Source: Antedon mediterranea (lineage: Eukaryota; Echinodermata; Crinoidea; Comatulida; Antedonidae). From it: a stretch of DNA of 64,000 nucleotides. Made by a program: the position numbers and the translations under genes. The notes under the pieces were generated by a model. The model saw only the letters and a program-made list of their open reading frames with translations. It was not told where the DNA came from and did not search any database. The first letter of the stretch is position 1. Every line of letters starts with the position of its first letter. The stretch is taken from NCBI RefSeq assembly GCF_964355755.1, contig NC_092675.1, positions 15,019,312-15,083,311 on the forward strand. The letters are read 5' to 3'. This document shows positions 31,801 to 42,840 of this stretch, one piece after another.

Positions 31801-34655
31801 TTGACAGCAAACAGAGGGTCAGAGTTTTATGAAGATATATGCGATTACAAAAAGATTTGCTGGGAAGATTTAATGATCGATGCTAAAGTTATTGGTAGAG
31901 GAAATTTCGGCGAAGTTCGCCTTGGCCTTCTGAAAGAAACTGGAAAAAATAAACAAGTGGCTATTAAAACTTTACCTGGTAGGATATTGATCCAGTATTG
32001 TTATTATATCATCATCATCAACAACAATAACAGATAAATCCGTAACTATGAAAACATAATGAAAATGGATTTAAATGGTGTTGAAATAAAGTTGATTAAC
32101 ATCAACAATACATCATTGGAAATGTAGTCAACCAACCAACCAATCAATATTATTCCACTGAGATAATATAAGCTGATTTCTCAACAGAGGATGCGGTTAA
32201 CAAGGCTAAAACAGATTTCTTGACAGAGCTTAACATCATGGCAATGATTGGTGATCATGAAAATGTTATACATCTTATAGGAGCATGTATCAATGAAGGT
32301 ATTTTCTAAGACTGAGACAACATTCTATTACCAGCAATAGTCATAATTATACAAATGATATCGATACATATTATTATATATCAATTTCTTGAAATACGGT
32401 AATCTTTCTTATTTTAGGTACTCTCTATGTCGCTATGGAATATGCAAAACATGGAAATCTGCTGACATTTTTAAAACTAAGTCGAGAAGAACATTTGTAT
32501 TCAAACAGTTCAGCAATGAGAGCTAAAGACGATCATTTTGTCTCCTCAATTAATCAAGAACAACTTTTGAAATTCTGCTGGGATATTGCTAAGGGAATGA
32601 ACCATCTGACTAGTAGAGGGGTAAGATGAGTTTTTTTGTTTGTTTAGATAATTATAAAAGTTGAAAAACATAATGCATGTGATAGCTGTACAAAAACGAT
32701 AATTATTGTATATATCTGTTATATAATATATATCAATTATTTCGTAAGTAAGAAAGTACTTTCGATTTTTATAATTCACAAGATGGCTTAAGGTCTGTGC
32801 CTATACCGATCAACACATATTCATCATCATATACAAATCCGAAAATAATATAAATATTATATTAAATTTTATTTTTTGTTTTTTACTTCTTTTTTTAAAA
32901 ATATTAAATAAACAAAACATTTTTTGCAGGTAATTCATCGTGATTTAGCAGCAAGGAACGTACTAATTGATCATAATTTGACAGCTAAAGTTTCAGATTT
33001 TGGTCTTTCCAGAGATGAAAATATGTACGTCATGACAACAACGGTATGTATAATTTCTTCAAATCATCATCATCGGAGTAACGTGCCTGCATTCGACCAT
33101 GCATGCTCTCTTTATTTTTCGAGAGTTTTTGTGTTGCGTAATATTTGATGTTGTCTTTTTGTTTTTCCTGTTAAATGAATAGGTCCATGGTTAAACAACC
33201 CCGTTCTCTTCTCTTAATAATACTTTCATATTCGGCGCGCCAATATTGAAAAAAAAAAACAGATACCTTGGGTTTTAATACGCTTTTGTAACGTTACTAT
33301 CATTTTTTTTTTCTAAAATCAACAAAGCATGTTGTATAATAATTACATTCCTTTTATAGTTTCTTAATGAATAATTGTATATTTTACAGGGACGCGTTCC
33401 GGTGAAATGGATGGCTCCAGAATCAATAATGTACCAAACATATACGTCAAAAAGTGATGTGTAAGTATATTTGAACCTTTTTCTAGTAATAAACTAATGC
33501 CAAATTACAATAGAATTATACATTCTTAATCATTGTGATAGTCATGACTATAAACAGTATTTAGCACTTAACTACTGTACAAAATTAGTGTTTTTGATCA
33601 CAATCTTTAAACTTTTACCTAATAATAAAATACATTTCCAGTTTCCTGAGTTCGGGCGGCGTATTGCTTAGAATCGGTTTTTAAAATTATATTTGTTGTT
33701 ACATTTAATAATTTCATATTCATAGATGGTCATATGGTGTTCTTGTGTGGGAAATAACTAGTTACGGTATGTAAAGAAACAAGTAAAGTATCAACAATTC
33801 TTATTTTCTTCCAAAAAAAGAAAAAGTGTAGGGGTGGTTTTCCTCAAATCCGCCTCTGTTCATAAAAAAGTCCATTTCATTTTCTTCCATTCATTTTTAT
33901 TGGTTATACTGTAGAGATATTATATAATGATTACAAATAATACAGCCATAAATAATAGAAAAGAATACTTAATTTGGTGGTGGTACTGTACGTGGTAACC
34001 ATTAAAAAGTTGATTATTAAAATATTTTTAATCAACAAGATTTCCTTTTTTAATTCAATTTTTATTTAAAGTAAATAGTCGATAGATCTCCCAAATAATT
34101 AAGCTATTATAACAAAATATAGGCGCGGCCTTACCGCCTTGGCGAAGGTTAACACATCTTAACATATTCTGACAAAGAATGACGGTCATCAATGTGTCTA
34201 AAGTAAGATTTAAAACAAAATTTTTTTTTAAATAGGAGACATACCTTACGCAGACGCAGATGGAAAATCATTAATACATTTTCTTGGTGAACATAAACGA
34301 CTAGAAAAACCAAAGTATTGCAGCCAACGAGTGTAAGTTTTATTATTATGCGCTGCCGGCGTATGTTTCAGTTCCATTTTAATGAAAAACCCATTTAATA
34401 TTAACAATACGTATAATTGATTATATTTATTGTAGATATGATATCATGCGTTCCTGTTGGCAGATGGAGCCCAAGGAAAGGCCATCCTTCATAGAATTGT
34501 CACAGAAATTTGATGAATTATACCACGAGCAAGTTAGAAAATACTTTACAGAAGCTCCTCAGACGAGTGTTGATGTCGATACGTATACTGAAATGAAACC
34601 TAACACCGATATCAAAATACATTTGGGAATGACTCCCTCTGAAATGACCGTTTGA
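22595..34655 (+). CDS. Tie-family receptor tyrosine kinase A (19 exons, 5' end not identified)
   Basis: A single-pass receptor tyrosine kinase of the Tie (TIE1/TEK) type. The 19 exons listed below join in phase with no stop, giving about 1030 residues without the N-terminus. Order: Tie Ig2-like, Ig3-like, FN3-1 (one exon), FN3-2 and FN3-3 (two exons each), a fourth long FN3-like membrane-proximal module (three exons), transmembrane helix, kinase, short tail. The kinase has [26 protein letters not shown] and APES, so it should be active. The activation loop YVMTTTGRVPVKW resembles the Tie pattern (single Tyr). No EGF exons occur between Ig2 and Ig3, unlike Tie-B and vertebrate Tie proteins. 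LINE fragments occupy the introns at 27336-28289 and 28825-30439. It lies upstream of Tie-B in the same orientation. Confidence 0.9.
23388..23675 (+). CDS. Tie-A exon: Ig3-like domain
   Basis: 288 bp, phase 1 to 1. It encodes [47 protein letters not shown] and [17 protein letters not shown], with both Ig cysteines. It matches the third Ig of vertebrate TEK (Gly-x-Pro-Leu-Pro, EVTL, PDG, CSV blocks). The whole Ig is in one exon, unlike Tie-B. Confidence 0.9.
24107..24439 (+). CDS. Tie-A exon: first FN3 domain
   Basis: 333 bp, phase 1 to 1. It encodes [33 protein letters not shown] and [20 protein letters not shown]. The G-x-G-G-E-G-P ending is the same as in the first FN3 of vertebrate Tie proteins. 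Confidence 0.88.
24739..24809 (+). CDS. Tie-A exon: second FN3, first half
   Basis: 71 bp, phase 1 in, phase 0 out. It encodes [20 protein letters not shown] and KWK, the A-C strands of an FN3 fold. It is found by splice sites and frame only; it is too short to appear as an open frame. Confidence 0.8.
25576..25807 (+). CDS. Tie-A exon: second FN3, second half
   Basis: 232 bp, phase 0 in, phase 1 out. It encodes [19 protein letters not shown] and [20 protein letters not shown], the C'-G strands of FN3. It completes the domain opened at 24739. Confidence 0.88.
26449..26543 (+). CDS. Tie-A exon: third FN3, first half
   Basis: 95 bp, phase 1 in, phase 0 out. It encodes [20 protein letters not shown] and TLDLANYYD. 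Donor GTATGC at 26544. Confidence 0.8.
26862..27069 (+). CDS. Tie-A exon: third FN3, second half
   Basis: 208 bp, phase 0 in, phase 1 out. It encodes [20 protein letters not shown], then [20 protein letters not shown]. The start is chosen at 26862 because TTTCCATACAG precedes it and the frame fits the previous exon. A later AG (26872-26873) also keeps frame; the AG at 26883-26884 would switch to a frame without FN3 character. Confidence 0.75.
27245..27335 (+). CDS. Tie-A exon: membrane-proximal FN3-like module, part 1
   Basis: 91 bp, phase 1 in, phase 2 out. It encodes [20 protein letters not shown] and [10 protein letters not shown]. Splits a codon with the next exon at 28290. Confidence 0.82.
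27430..28256 (+). mobile_element. LINE 3' fragment with (ATT)n tail, intronic
   Basis: An open frame at 27441-27764 ([38 protein letters not shown]) is followed by about 450 bp of 3' UTR and an (ATT)n tail at 28236-28256. Sense orientation within the Tie-A intron. The tail and position support a non-LTR origin; the protein family is not certain. Confidence 0.5.
28290..28530 (+). CDS. Tie-A exon: membrane-proximal FN3-like module, part 2
   Basis: 241 bp, phase 2 in, phase 0 out. It encodes [39 protein letters not shown] and [20 protein letters not shown]. The 'Y-x-x-Y-V-A-L' ending is typical of membrane-proximal FN3 modules of receptor kinases and phosphatases. Confidence 0.88.
28752..28824 (+). 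CDS. Tie-A exon: membrane-proximal linker
   Basis: 73 bp, phase 0 in, phase 1 out. It encodes [20 protein letters not shown] and AIEN. One N-glycosylation sequon (NGT). Leads to the transmembrane exon at 30440. Confidence 0.82.
28950..30150 (+). mobile_element. Broken LINE reverse transcriptase, intronic
   Basis: Sense-oriented, several frames. Blocks seen: [20 protein letters not shown] (RT motif 1-2), [14 protein letters not shown] (first catalytic Asp), FCYADDIF (YADD box), and [20 protein letters not shown] with [10 protein letters not shown] (thumb). Stops and frameshifts between them make it inactive. It fills most of the intron between the linker and transmembrane exons. Confidence 0.85.
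30440..30612 (+). CDS. Tie-A exon: transmembrane helix and juxtamembrane
   Basis: 173 bp, phase 1 in, phase 0 out. It encodes a 25-residue hydrophobic helix ([24 protein letters not shown]) with the stop-transfer YYKR. A His-rich stretch (HRHHHH) follows, then PQEYIDM. YIDM fits the YxxM consensus for PI3-kinase p85 SH2 binding. Confidence 0.92.
30640..31680 (+). mobile_element. Helitron-like repeat copy in a Tie-A intron, both ends lost
   Basis: Similar along its length to the elements at 53930-56652 (CGATCGTGGTATACACTGTC, GCTCGAGTACAGCATCATAA, CAAGTTTCTCTTTCGGAAGT). The canonical TC start and the GCGAGCGAAGCGAGC end are missing. Confidence 0.7.
31789..31978 (+). CDS. Tie-A exon: kinase N-lobe, ATP loop
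   Basis: 190 bp, phase 0 in, phase 1 out. It encodes [20 protein letters not shown], then the glycine loop GRGNFGEV and VAIK with the ATP-binding Lys. Trp before the domain is typical of RTKs. Confidence 0.95.
32188..32298 (+). CDS. Tie-A exon: kinase alpha-C helix
   Basis: 111 bp, phase 1 to 1. It encodes [20 protein letters not shown], with the conserved alpha-C Glu (FLTEL), then VIHLIGAC. Confidence 0.92.
32418..32620 (+). CDS. Tie-A exon: hinge, short kinase insert, alpha-E
   Basis: 203 bp, phase 1 in, phase 0 out. It encodes [19 protein letters not shown] (hinge and alpha-D), a short insert of about 25 residues and [23 protein letters not shown] after the hinge and the short insert are Tie/FGFR-like. 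Confidence 0.95.
32930..33043 (+). CDS. Tie-A exon: catalytic loop and DFG
   Basis: 114 bp, phase 0 to 0. It encodes [20 protein letters not shown] and [18 protein letters not shown]. Catalytic Asp, Asn and the metal-binding DFG Asp are intact; one activation-loop Tyr. Confidence 0.96.
33390..33460 (+). CDS. Tie-A exon: P+1 loop and APE
   Basis: 71 bp, phase 0 in, phase 2 out. It encodes [20 protein letters not shown] and [12 protein letters not shown] is the tyrosine-kinase P+1 loop. Confidence 0.95.
33726..33766 (+). CDS. Tie-A exon: kinase alpha-F
   Basis: 41 bp, phase 2 in, phase 1 out. It encodes [13 protein letters not shown], the invariant alpha-F segment. Found from splice sites and frame. 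Confidence 0.93.
34236..34332 (+). CDS. Tie-A exon: kinase C-lobe
   Basis: 97 bp, phase 1 in, phase 2 out. It encodes [20 protein letters not shown] and [18 protein letters not shown] is a standard RTK C-lobe motif. Confidence 0.93.
34436..34655 (+). CDS. Tie-A terminal exon: kinase end and C-tail
   Basis: 220 bp, phase 2 in, TGA at 34653-34655. It encodes [20 protein letters not shown], closing the kinase fold (Arg of ERPSF), and a tail of about 40 residues containing TYTEMKP. YTEM is a second YxxM site. Confidence 0.95.
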
Positions 34656-34760
34656 ATAAACGTGATTTGAAACCTTGCATTGCAATATATAGCGACATCA
34701 ACTGCCCGAGTTGTATCACGAGGTGAATGAAGAAGAAAACAAAAAGTAATGGTGAATAAT

Positions 34761-34766
34761 AATAAA
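34761..34766 (+). promoter_or_regulatory. Candidate Tie-A polyadenylation signal
   Basis: AATAAA 106 bp after the stop codon, in an AT-rich 3' UTR. Confidence 0.5.
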
Positions 34767-37700
34767 TAATGTATATTATTGTATATAAAATGTTTGTGTA
34801 AACATTAAAGGCTGGACTTTGCAATTTTGTGTAAAAAGGTTACTTGAAAAATTAGTTGTAGATTGTATATAATAGGCCTATTTCCTTTTAATTGTCTGTT
34901 AATTATTAAATAACAGTAAACAAATAGGCCTACACTAAATAGATAAAATCTCTGGACTTCTACACCCAACATCCACTTCTCCCGACCCCTTAGTTGGTGA
35001 AGTGTCCTACTTGAAGTTTTGGGGGTTCTGGGGTTTATAAGGGGGGGGTGAAGAAGCCATATTGGGTTTTCCCTTTCCATAGGTGGAGCGTTTTAGAGAT
35101 GTGACTTGTTTGTACATATAACAATGTGCTTATGGCAGGATCACACAGACTCATTTCCTGACCTCTGGTTGGTTTTTGCGCAATTTAATGATTGGTCGCA
35201 ACAAGTAGTAAATTTATTCGAAATGCTATACTGACGTTTTCTATTCGAGCCAATAGATTCGCTTTAATTAATTGTCCTGGCATTTCAGTTTATTTATCAT
35301 AATTCGAAATTAGATTCAAATAAGGATGTACCGTTATATAGAGTAAGAATTATCCAAATCTCAATAATATCAAATGTAATTGTTTGCTTTATCCTGAAGT
35401 TCTAAAAAGAAAATGACGAGTAGGTTGTTGTTTTTACATAATAGTGGGTAATATAGTAGGCCTAGTTTATTCCGGAATTAATCAATTTGATGGTTTTTTT
35501 CGGTAACTGACGTATAGTATTCTATAGTATTCAAAATTGAAAAATAAGATCTCACCTTAGGGAAATAATAATAGATAATAGAATATTCTTATGTGTGTAA
35601 TTTTAGGACGAAAAAATAGGCCTATATGCTGATTTCTATATTGTGGCCTGATCATCCATCAATATCATTTAAACGTATTTAATATTTCTATGGAAATTAG
35701 AAATATACAGACAAACATAATACAACTATATTGTTACCCATATTTCCAATAATAACGTGTGATTGTATAATCTAATTATACGTACATTATTAGGTACAGT
35801 GCTATATTTAAAAATTGACATTTTCAGGCTAATAAAGTTGAAAACCAGGGTTTAATAAGTGAATTTGATGATTGACATTTTAGGGGGACTTCAGACAACT
35901 TTTATTCATTCAAATATTAATATGTTATGTTTCCAACAGCGAACAACCCGCCAATTACAAGATGAATAAATTATTTTATAATTTATAATTTTGTTAGGCA
36001 TATAATCCCTATTCATAGAAAACATTACATTATTAAAGAAGTTGCAAACTGTAAAACCTGCAGATTGATACTGGTACTTATTAGTTATTCCATGAGTACA
36101 ATATAAATTTACATTCTTCTTTGTATATATCGAATATGGAGTATGAATTTACTATTAGGACCAACGCAGATTGACGTTACGTTAATTCATTTTGCTTTGA
36201 AACACGTTTAGATTAATTAAATAGGTTGATATTTGCTATTATATTAAATTTAAAATAATTATAACAACTTTAAAGATTTCAGTCCGAATTGATCAGACAC
36301 TGCAGAATCTATACGTTCACACTGTCTCACACCAACACCTGTTTTGAGAATTAAGTCTCTCTTTACATTTTGGTTCATTCTAACTTATGTTATTAAACAA
36401 GAAACTGTTCTAAAAATGTATATAACCTGTATTCATAATGCCTATTAAATGTTCTTTCCCCACTTTTATATAATATGTCATTCTCAGCATGTATATTTTA
36501 ATTTTGAATGTGACTTCAAATCCAAGATGGCCACCATTATTTAAAATGGCAGGCTGCTAAATTGACTTTTGACATTTAATTTTGCCTATTAAATTGCCTT
36601 TCTAAATTGTTTAGATGGGTATGTCATCCTCAGGCATGTATCTTAAATCCAAATCCAAGATCTTAATAAAGTATTTATTTTTTAGGTTTGTGTTGACCAC
36701 CCTCTATAGAAGACCAAATCTTACATAATATTATTCATGTACGATGTTTTCTAATTTAATTATACAAACAGAAAACAACAAAATGTCTATATTTCAAAGG
36801 CGAAAATAAATTATTAAATGTAATTGCAAACTCCAGTCAATAATAAAACGATTATGATTAGAAATATGCTGTATACTTTTTATTTTAAACAGTAGGTCTT
36901 TAATGTAACATTTTATTTTATATATACCTGTATTACAAAAATAAACACACAGAATGTATAAAGCATAGATTTATTAATAACGAAACATAATACGATCAAA
37001 CACAATTTCTTTATTTCAACATACATTTTATTTTCTACATGTTTTTAATTTCAAAGAGAGGTTCAGTGAAGATCACAAGGAAGACCAATCACACTAATAC
37101 GAATGGCAAACTAAATGTGAACACATTCTAACCCTACTCATTTTCATATGATTATGTGGTTACTTTAGTAGGGTTAGAATATTTTCACATAATGTATTTA
37201 GTACATATTACACAACTAAATAATTTTTCTGTCTCTTTTGTGGCGTTAACCACTACTTTTATTCATTTCATTTTTCAAATGATCAATACAATGATTGTAT
37301 ACATCTTCTTAATTTCTATATTCAACTGTTGTTCTGATATTTTCCCCCAAAATAATTCGATTAGTATGTTCGTAACAATTCTATACTTTTATATTTCTCG
37401 CATTAGGCCTATCCATCTTTTTTCATAATTTTCTTTTATTTTGCTACTTTGCTCTACATCTAAAACTTAAATATTTAAATGTACTAAAAAAAAAAATTTC
37501 TATTGCAATGTATCGTAATTATTTTTCACATTTTCCTTGTTTTAAATTCATCGCGTAACAATAGGCATAAATTATGTTCCTGTACATGTACACACAAACA
37601 CACAAGTGCATATATTCGCATACATTCATAATTTCATATATACATCATATATATTATTTCATTAAAAAAAAGAAGAAAACAAAAATTATAATAATTATAA

Positions 37701-38875
37701 AATGTTTTACAATTTCTTTTCTTACTCTTGTGTCCCATGGTTGTATTCGTTGCTTATCTTCTCGTGCGTTAATCTTATGTTGCGTTTCGTTTTGTTTTTA
37801 ATTTTTATTTATTTTATTTTTTTTAAATTATTATTTCTATATAACATTATAGTGTTTTTAAAAATCATAACTTTACCTAATTGTGTGCCATGTATCAAGC
37901 ATTTTTTTAAAGATTGAATTTTTTCAGATCAAACACTTTCACCTTTGCAAGATCACCTGTAAAATAGTCAATCTATTTCTCACATTGTTTATACAAAGTA
38001 TCAGCTGAATGTAATCACAATCTAAATTTTCTCTCGATGTTTTGTGTACAGTTGATCTGATTTGATTAGTTTCCGAGTGAAATCTATTGCATTAGTTTCA
38101 CTTGCCTCAGTCTGTTGGTTCCTTTGTGTAGTCATCCTTTACCTTTTCAGAAGGTGCGTTGCATTTTGTGGGGTTTCTCTTGGAATGGGTTAAATCAATC
38201 ATTCATTCATTCTGGTAGCGATCTACTGAAATTTCTGTTTTAACAAAAAACTTATACACATAATATTGTATGCGTAACGTCAGTAGCGTATGATTTGCGT
38301 TTATTTTGTTTTTGTCGGACGTATCCACTTTGCATTTATTTTACTATAAATTTACCTTACATTTATACACCCAAAATAATGTATGCATGTCAATAGCATC
38401 TCTCTTTATATTCAAACCGTGCAATACACTCTATACATATTTTCTTTATTTCTGTTTCTCTTCTTTTGTTTTACTTAATTGGTTTTAAATTAAAAGTTTT
38501 AAATTGTGTAGAAAAGGTTTGATTACGTAAACAGTATACTTTAATATGCCAAACACCGAGATCAATTACAGATCTAACCATAACCATCATTATGCACTCG
38601 CATACAATTATATTTCCTATATCAATTCTCACTATTCATTCATATCCTTTTATTTTATTTTTGTCATTGTTGTAATGTCCGAACTTTTATATGTCGGCGT
38701 AGTTATATCAAGAAACCTTTTACAACTGTATTATTTAATTTTAGTTAACCCCATACTGCACGTAGTGCATACTTATTTTACACCTCTGTTGTTATACCAA
38801 TTGTTTTATACTTCCTTAGTCCGTTAATTTTCATTATTATTTAAAACTTACTTATGTTTCATACACCTCATTTAT
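34767..38875. other. Intergenic, no gene recognised
   Basis: AT-rich. Several TAGGCCTA octamers (34872, 34925, 35455, 35615, 37404). Small open frames are AT-rich noise without splice support. Confidence 0.5.
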
Positions 38876-39520
38876 TTCATTATTTTGAAAAAATGACGGA
38901 ATAAAAATACCATTTAAATTATACTGCACATTTTGCATACTTAATTAAACCTTTTAAAATACCGACACTACATGATGTCATGTAACTAATTCGAATTATA
39001 TAACCGCTCTATATATCCGAAACACAACACCTATTGTTTCATATTTGTTTTCATTTATTCAACTTCTCACTAACTCTGTTAGTGAAGGATAGGGACCAAC
39101 AGGTGGTAAACACCTCTAAAGCGGTCTAGTCCCAATTACAGTGGATGTGTGTGACAGTGACTGTGTTTGTGTGGACAAGTAAACCGGGGTAACTCCACTC
39201 GTTTCGAAAGATGTACTAGGTTCTTTAAAGTGCACATGAGCTATGTTTACACTGGACCTAGTCATTTGGGGTTTTTACAGTATTCCATGAACCATGGAGT
39301 AAGTAAGTAGCATTACTCCATGCATGAACTGACTGGTGTTTGATACATCTTATTTAATTATTTTGAAAAACTGACTACAAAATACCATTTAAATTATACT
39401 GCACATGGTGCATACTTAATTAAACCTTTTAAAATTACTGACACCACATGATGTCATGTAACTCATTTTATATAAAACCTCTATTGTTATATATCCGAAA
39501 CACAACACCTATTGTTTTAT
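38876..39520. repeat. 175 bp direct repeats flanking a 300 bp insert
   Basis: 38876-39048 and 39349-39520 are about 85-90% alike by eye (TACCATTTAAATTATACTGC, CATGATGTCATGTAACT, ATATCCGAAACACAACACCT). The insert between them (39055-39345) is higher in GC, with AGGGACCAACAGGTGGTAAA and ACTAGGTTCTTTAAAGTGCA, and looks like a separate short interspersed repeat. Its relation to the direct repeats is unclear. Confidence 0.65.
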
Positions 39521-39992
39521 GCTTTATTTGTCATTCTTTCTATTGTGACTATAAAAGCATATCCTACTTGATACTAAACTGTTTCCACGTGGATTTGTGA
39601 CCAAAAACAAGACAGTACTGATGTTTGGCTGAATATAGTATACAGTAATATAGTTACAGTATTTTATTAATATGTCAGTAGTTATTATAAAGTGCACGTC
39701 ATTTTCAACATTCGAAGTAAAAGTTAAAATTGTTTTTTTTTAAACTAAGAATGTATTATGTTATTAGGTGGACGTATATTTAACGTGTTAATTATTAGAA
39801 GTCATTGTCTTTGTTGGTCAGGTTATATTGTGTTTTACTCTAATTTAATTTTTATCACTTGTTTTCTTTTCTTGTATTTTCATTAATTTGTATCAAATAA
39901 AGAATGAATGGACGAACGAATGCATGAATGTTATTTAATGGTAAGGCTGTAAACCGTTTAATGGAATCGTAAAATATCATAAATTGCCACTA
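39521..39992. other. Intergenic, no gene recognised
   Basis: AT-rich; ends in the target duplication of the hAT-like element. Confidence 0.4.
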
Positions 39993-40073
39993 CATAAAAC
40001 CAGTGGTGGCGCCAGCGGGGGGGCTACGGGGGCTCTAACCCCCTCGTCGGGGAGCCTAGCCCCCCCGTCGGGG

Positions 40074-42110
40074 AACACGGGTACTTTTTGTCGGGGAATA
40101 TAATATACAGTAAAAAACGTTCGCGTTCACTTCATATAGCTTCAGCGGGGTGTCACGAAAGCTCAGACCACGAAAGCTCAGACCCCCTAAGACCTAAGAT
40201 CACGAAAGCTAAGACCCAACACCTAAGATTACAAATATTTATCTTTCGCACCTGCCTTGTATTTTAACTCCCAACATTTATTCTGAATACCACACCTTAG
40301 AATTGGCACTTTCATGAAAAAGAATCACATAAAAAGTAACAAATACATTTTTAAATTTATGATTTTACAGACGTTTTTCTCGCACACAAAATGACTAGCC
40401 TACAGTACAGTAGGCCTACCCCATGAGCCATGTTCAATGTTTTTGTTTCTATGGAACGTCAAAAGAGCAAAAATTATATAGAGGGCTGAAAACTCTGTGG
40501 AGTCCATCTACAGTGTGGATGGAACAATGTAAAATTAAAATTGTAATGATAATAGTATAATCATGCAAGTACGAAGAAATAAATACTGGCAAATAAATTT
40601 TAATTTAAAAATCACGATAAGTTTTTTTGTTTCGTTTTCTTTCTGTTTTTATACTTGTACTATTATTGTTGCTCTTTTGGCGCTCCATAGAAACAAAAAC
40701 ATTGAGCATGGGGAGCTCGAGGAGTTACATTGTCATTACAGTATACAAAGAAACACATCTGTAAAATCATCAATTTAAAGGATTTATTTATTTGTTATTA
40801 TGTGTTTCTCCTTCTGAAAGTACTTATAAGTCCTAATTTTAAAGTGTGGTGTTCAGGATAAAGTTAGTCAACAAATTTGGAGTCAAAATACAAGAAAGGC
40901 AGGTGCGTAAGAAAAACATCCTCTGAAGCAACACAATGGAGTAAATATATACCAACAAACAACCCGTCAAGTTTGTTTGTTGTAAAGAAAAAATATACAT
41001 TTACTCAACGGGCGAAAATAATGTGAGTTTATCTATGTTTTGCGGTAGTATTAAATTATATTTATGGTAATAAATGAAACCTACTGTGTTTAAAATTATG
41101 TATGGATAAACAAGTATTGTTTTTAAGCTGTAGTATATCTTAGTATTTGTAATCTTAGGTGTTGGGTCTTAGCTTTCGTGATCTTAGGTCTTAGGGGGTC
41201 TGAGCTTTCGTGGTCTGAGCTTTCGTGACACCCAGCTTCAGCGCCTAGAAAACCACGACGTTCCATTGACCGTGAGAGTACGTCAGAGGGCTATTATGCA
41301 CTTTTATGCATTCATTTATTGCCAGCGATCTAACTTACTACTAAACATTAGCTAGGTACGCACTTGTCTGGCGGTATCCCTTTGTACGAATCGTTCAACG
41401 TTGGGTCGAGACGCCTGATATCAAGTTCCATCCAGGGACCAAAATGTGTAATGTAGTTATTTTCCAGGCGAAGTTTACCGACGGTTACCGAAAGGAACAC
41501 GGGTACTTTTTGTCGGGGAATATAATATACAGTAAAAAACGTTCGCGTTCACTTCATATAGCTTCAGCGCCTAGAAAACCACGACGTTCCATTGACCGTG
41601 AGAGTACGTCAGAGGGCTATTATGCACTTTTATGCATTCATTTATTGCCAGCGATCTAACTTAGGCCTACTACTAAACATTAGCTAGGTACGCACTTGTC
41701 TGGCGGTATCCCTTTGTACGAATCGTTCAACGTTGGGTCGAGACGCGTGATATCAAGTTCCATCCAGGGACCAAAATGTGTAATGTAGTTATTTTCCAGG
41801 TGGAGTTTACCGACGGTTACGTTACCGAAGGGAACACGGTACTTTTTGTCGGGGAATATAATATACAGTAAAAAGCGTTCGGTTCACTTCGTAGCTAGCT
41901 TCAGCGCCTAGAAAACCGCGACGTTTCATTGACCTTGAGAGTACGCCAGAGTGATATTAATGCACTTTATATGCATTCATTATTGCCAGCGATCTAACTT
42001 ACTACTAAACAATAGCTAGGTTCGCACTTGTCTGGCGGTATCCCTTTGTACGAATCGTTCAACGTTGGGTCGAGACGCGTGATATCATGTTCCATCCAGG
42101 GACCAAAATG
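40074..42110. repeat. 332 bp tandem array, about three units, split by the nested element
   Basis: The unit contains GGTACTTTTTGTCGGGGAAT, TCCATTGACCGTGAGAGTAC and TGTCTGGCGGTATCCCTTTG. Spacing of CGCACTTGTCTGG is 332 bp (41359, 41691, 42023). The first unit is split by the nested element at 40148-41233. The middle unit differs by a 6 bp GGCCTA insertion at 41664-41669. Confidence 0.9.
40148..41233. mobile_element. Nested foldback TIR element with 10 bp target duplication
   Basis: AGCTTCAGCG at 40138-40147 is repeated at 41234-41243. Terminal inverted repeats of about 88 bp start GGGTGTCACGAAAGCTCAGA and contain several CACGAAAGCTNAGAC units. Similarity between the arms continues inward (about 40260-40470 against 40672-40930, inverted), so most of the element folds back. 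No transposase. The target length and long TIR suggest a Mutator-like origin. Confidence 0.87.
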
Positions 42111-42840
42111 TGTTACGTCGTGTACTACGTCGACGTACGCTACACTACAGCAAAAACGAATTATGTTAATTGTTCGTATGTTCACCAATTTTTTTAATTT
42201 ACAAGTAACCTTCTGTACCGTGGGGCACCTAAAATAAATTTTTCATCCATTACTATAAACAAAAAAACATGCCATTTTCGCTTAGCCAACATCTTATTAT
42301 AGCTAAGTTATTACATTTTCAATGTCCTGTATGTCATGAATTTCTCACCACTCGGAAGTCCAGATGGTACGCACGCATACACTTGGGAGGAATAAATTAT
42401 AAAATGCAATTTTTTGAAGACCTGCAGCTCTAGTTTTAAACAGTTTCTTAGCTCAGCCCCAACAATAAAGCTGGTCATATTTCGAAGTACAAGAAGTGCA
42501 TTATCCGGGACCTAACATCTCTATTTTTCAAACATTTCTTAGCTCAGTCACAACCTTGATAGGGACTTATATATTTTGTTTCATGTTTTGAAGTATAATA
42601 AGTTCAATTTCCGGGACCTCCAACTCTATTTTTCTAAATTTTCTTTGAACTTTTATTTTTTAAATTGAAAAATATGGATTGAAACAGTCACCGCTCATCG
42701 TTTTTTTGCACGCAGTATTTTATTTATGCATTATAAAAAATGGAAAAAATGGCTACCCTAAATCTGATTAAAATGACCTCAAATGACGCTAGAACGCGTT
42801 GCTTCCGAGGGCTTCGCCCCCTGGACCCCCACCGGGGGCC

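Noticed and set aside
41444-42237. Small open frames in the 332 bp array
   Set aside because: Repeat translation, differing between units and without a start context.
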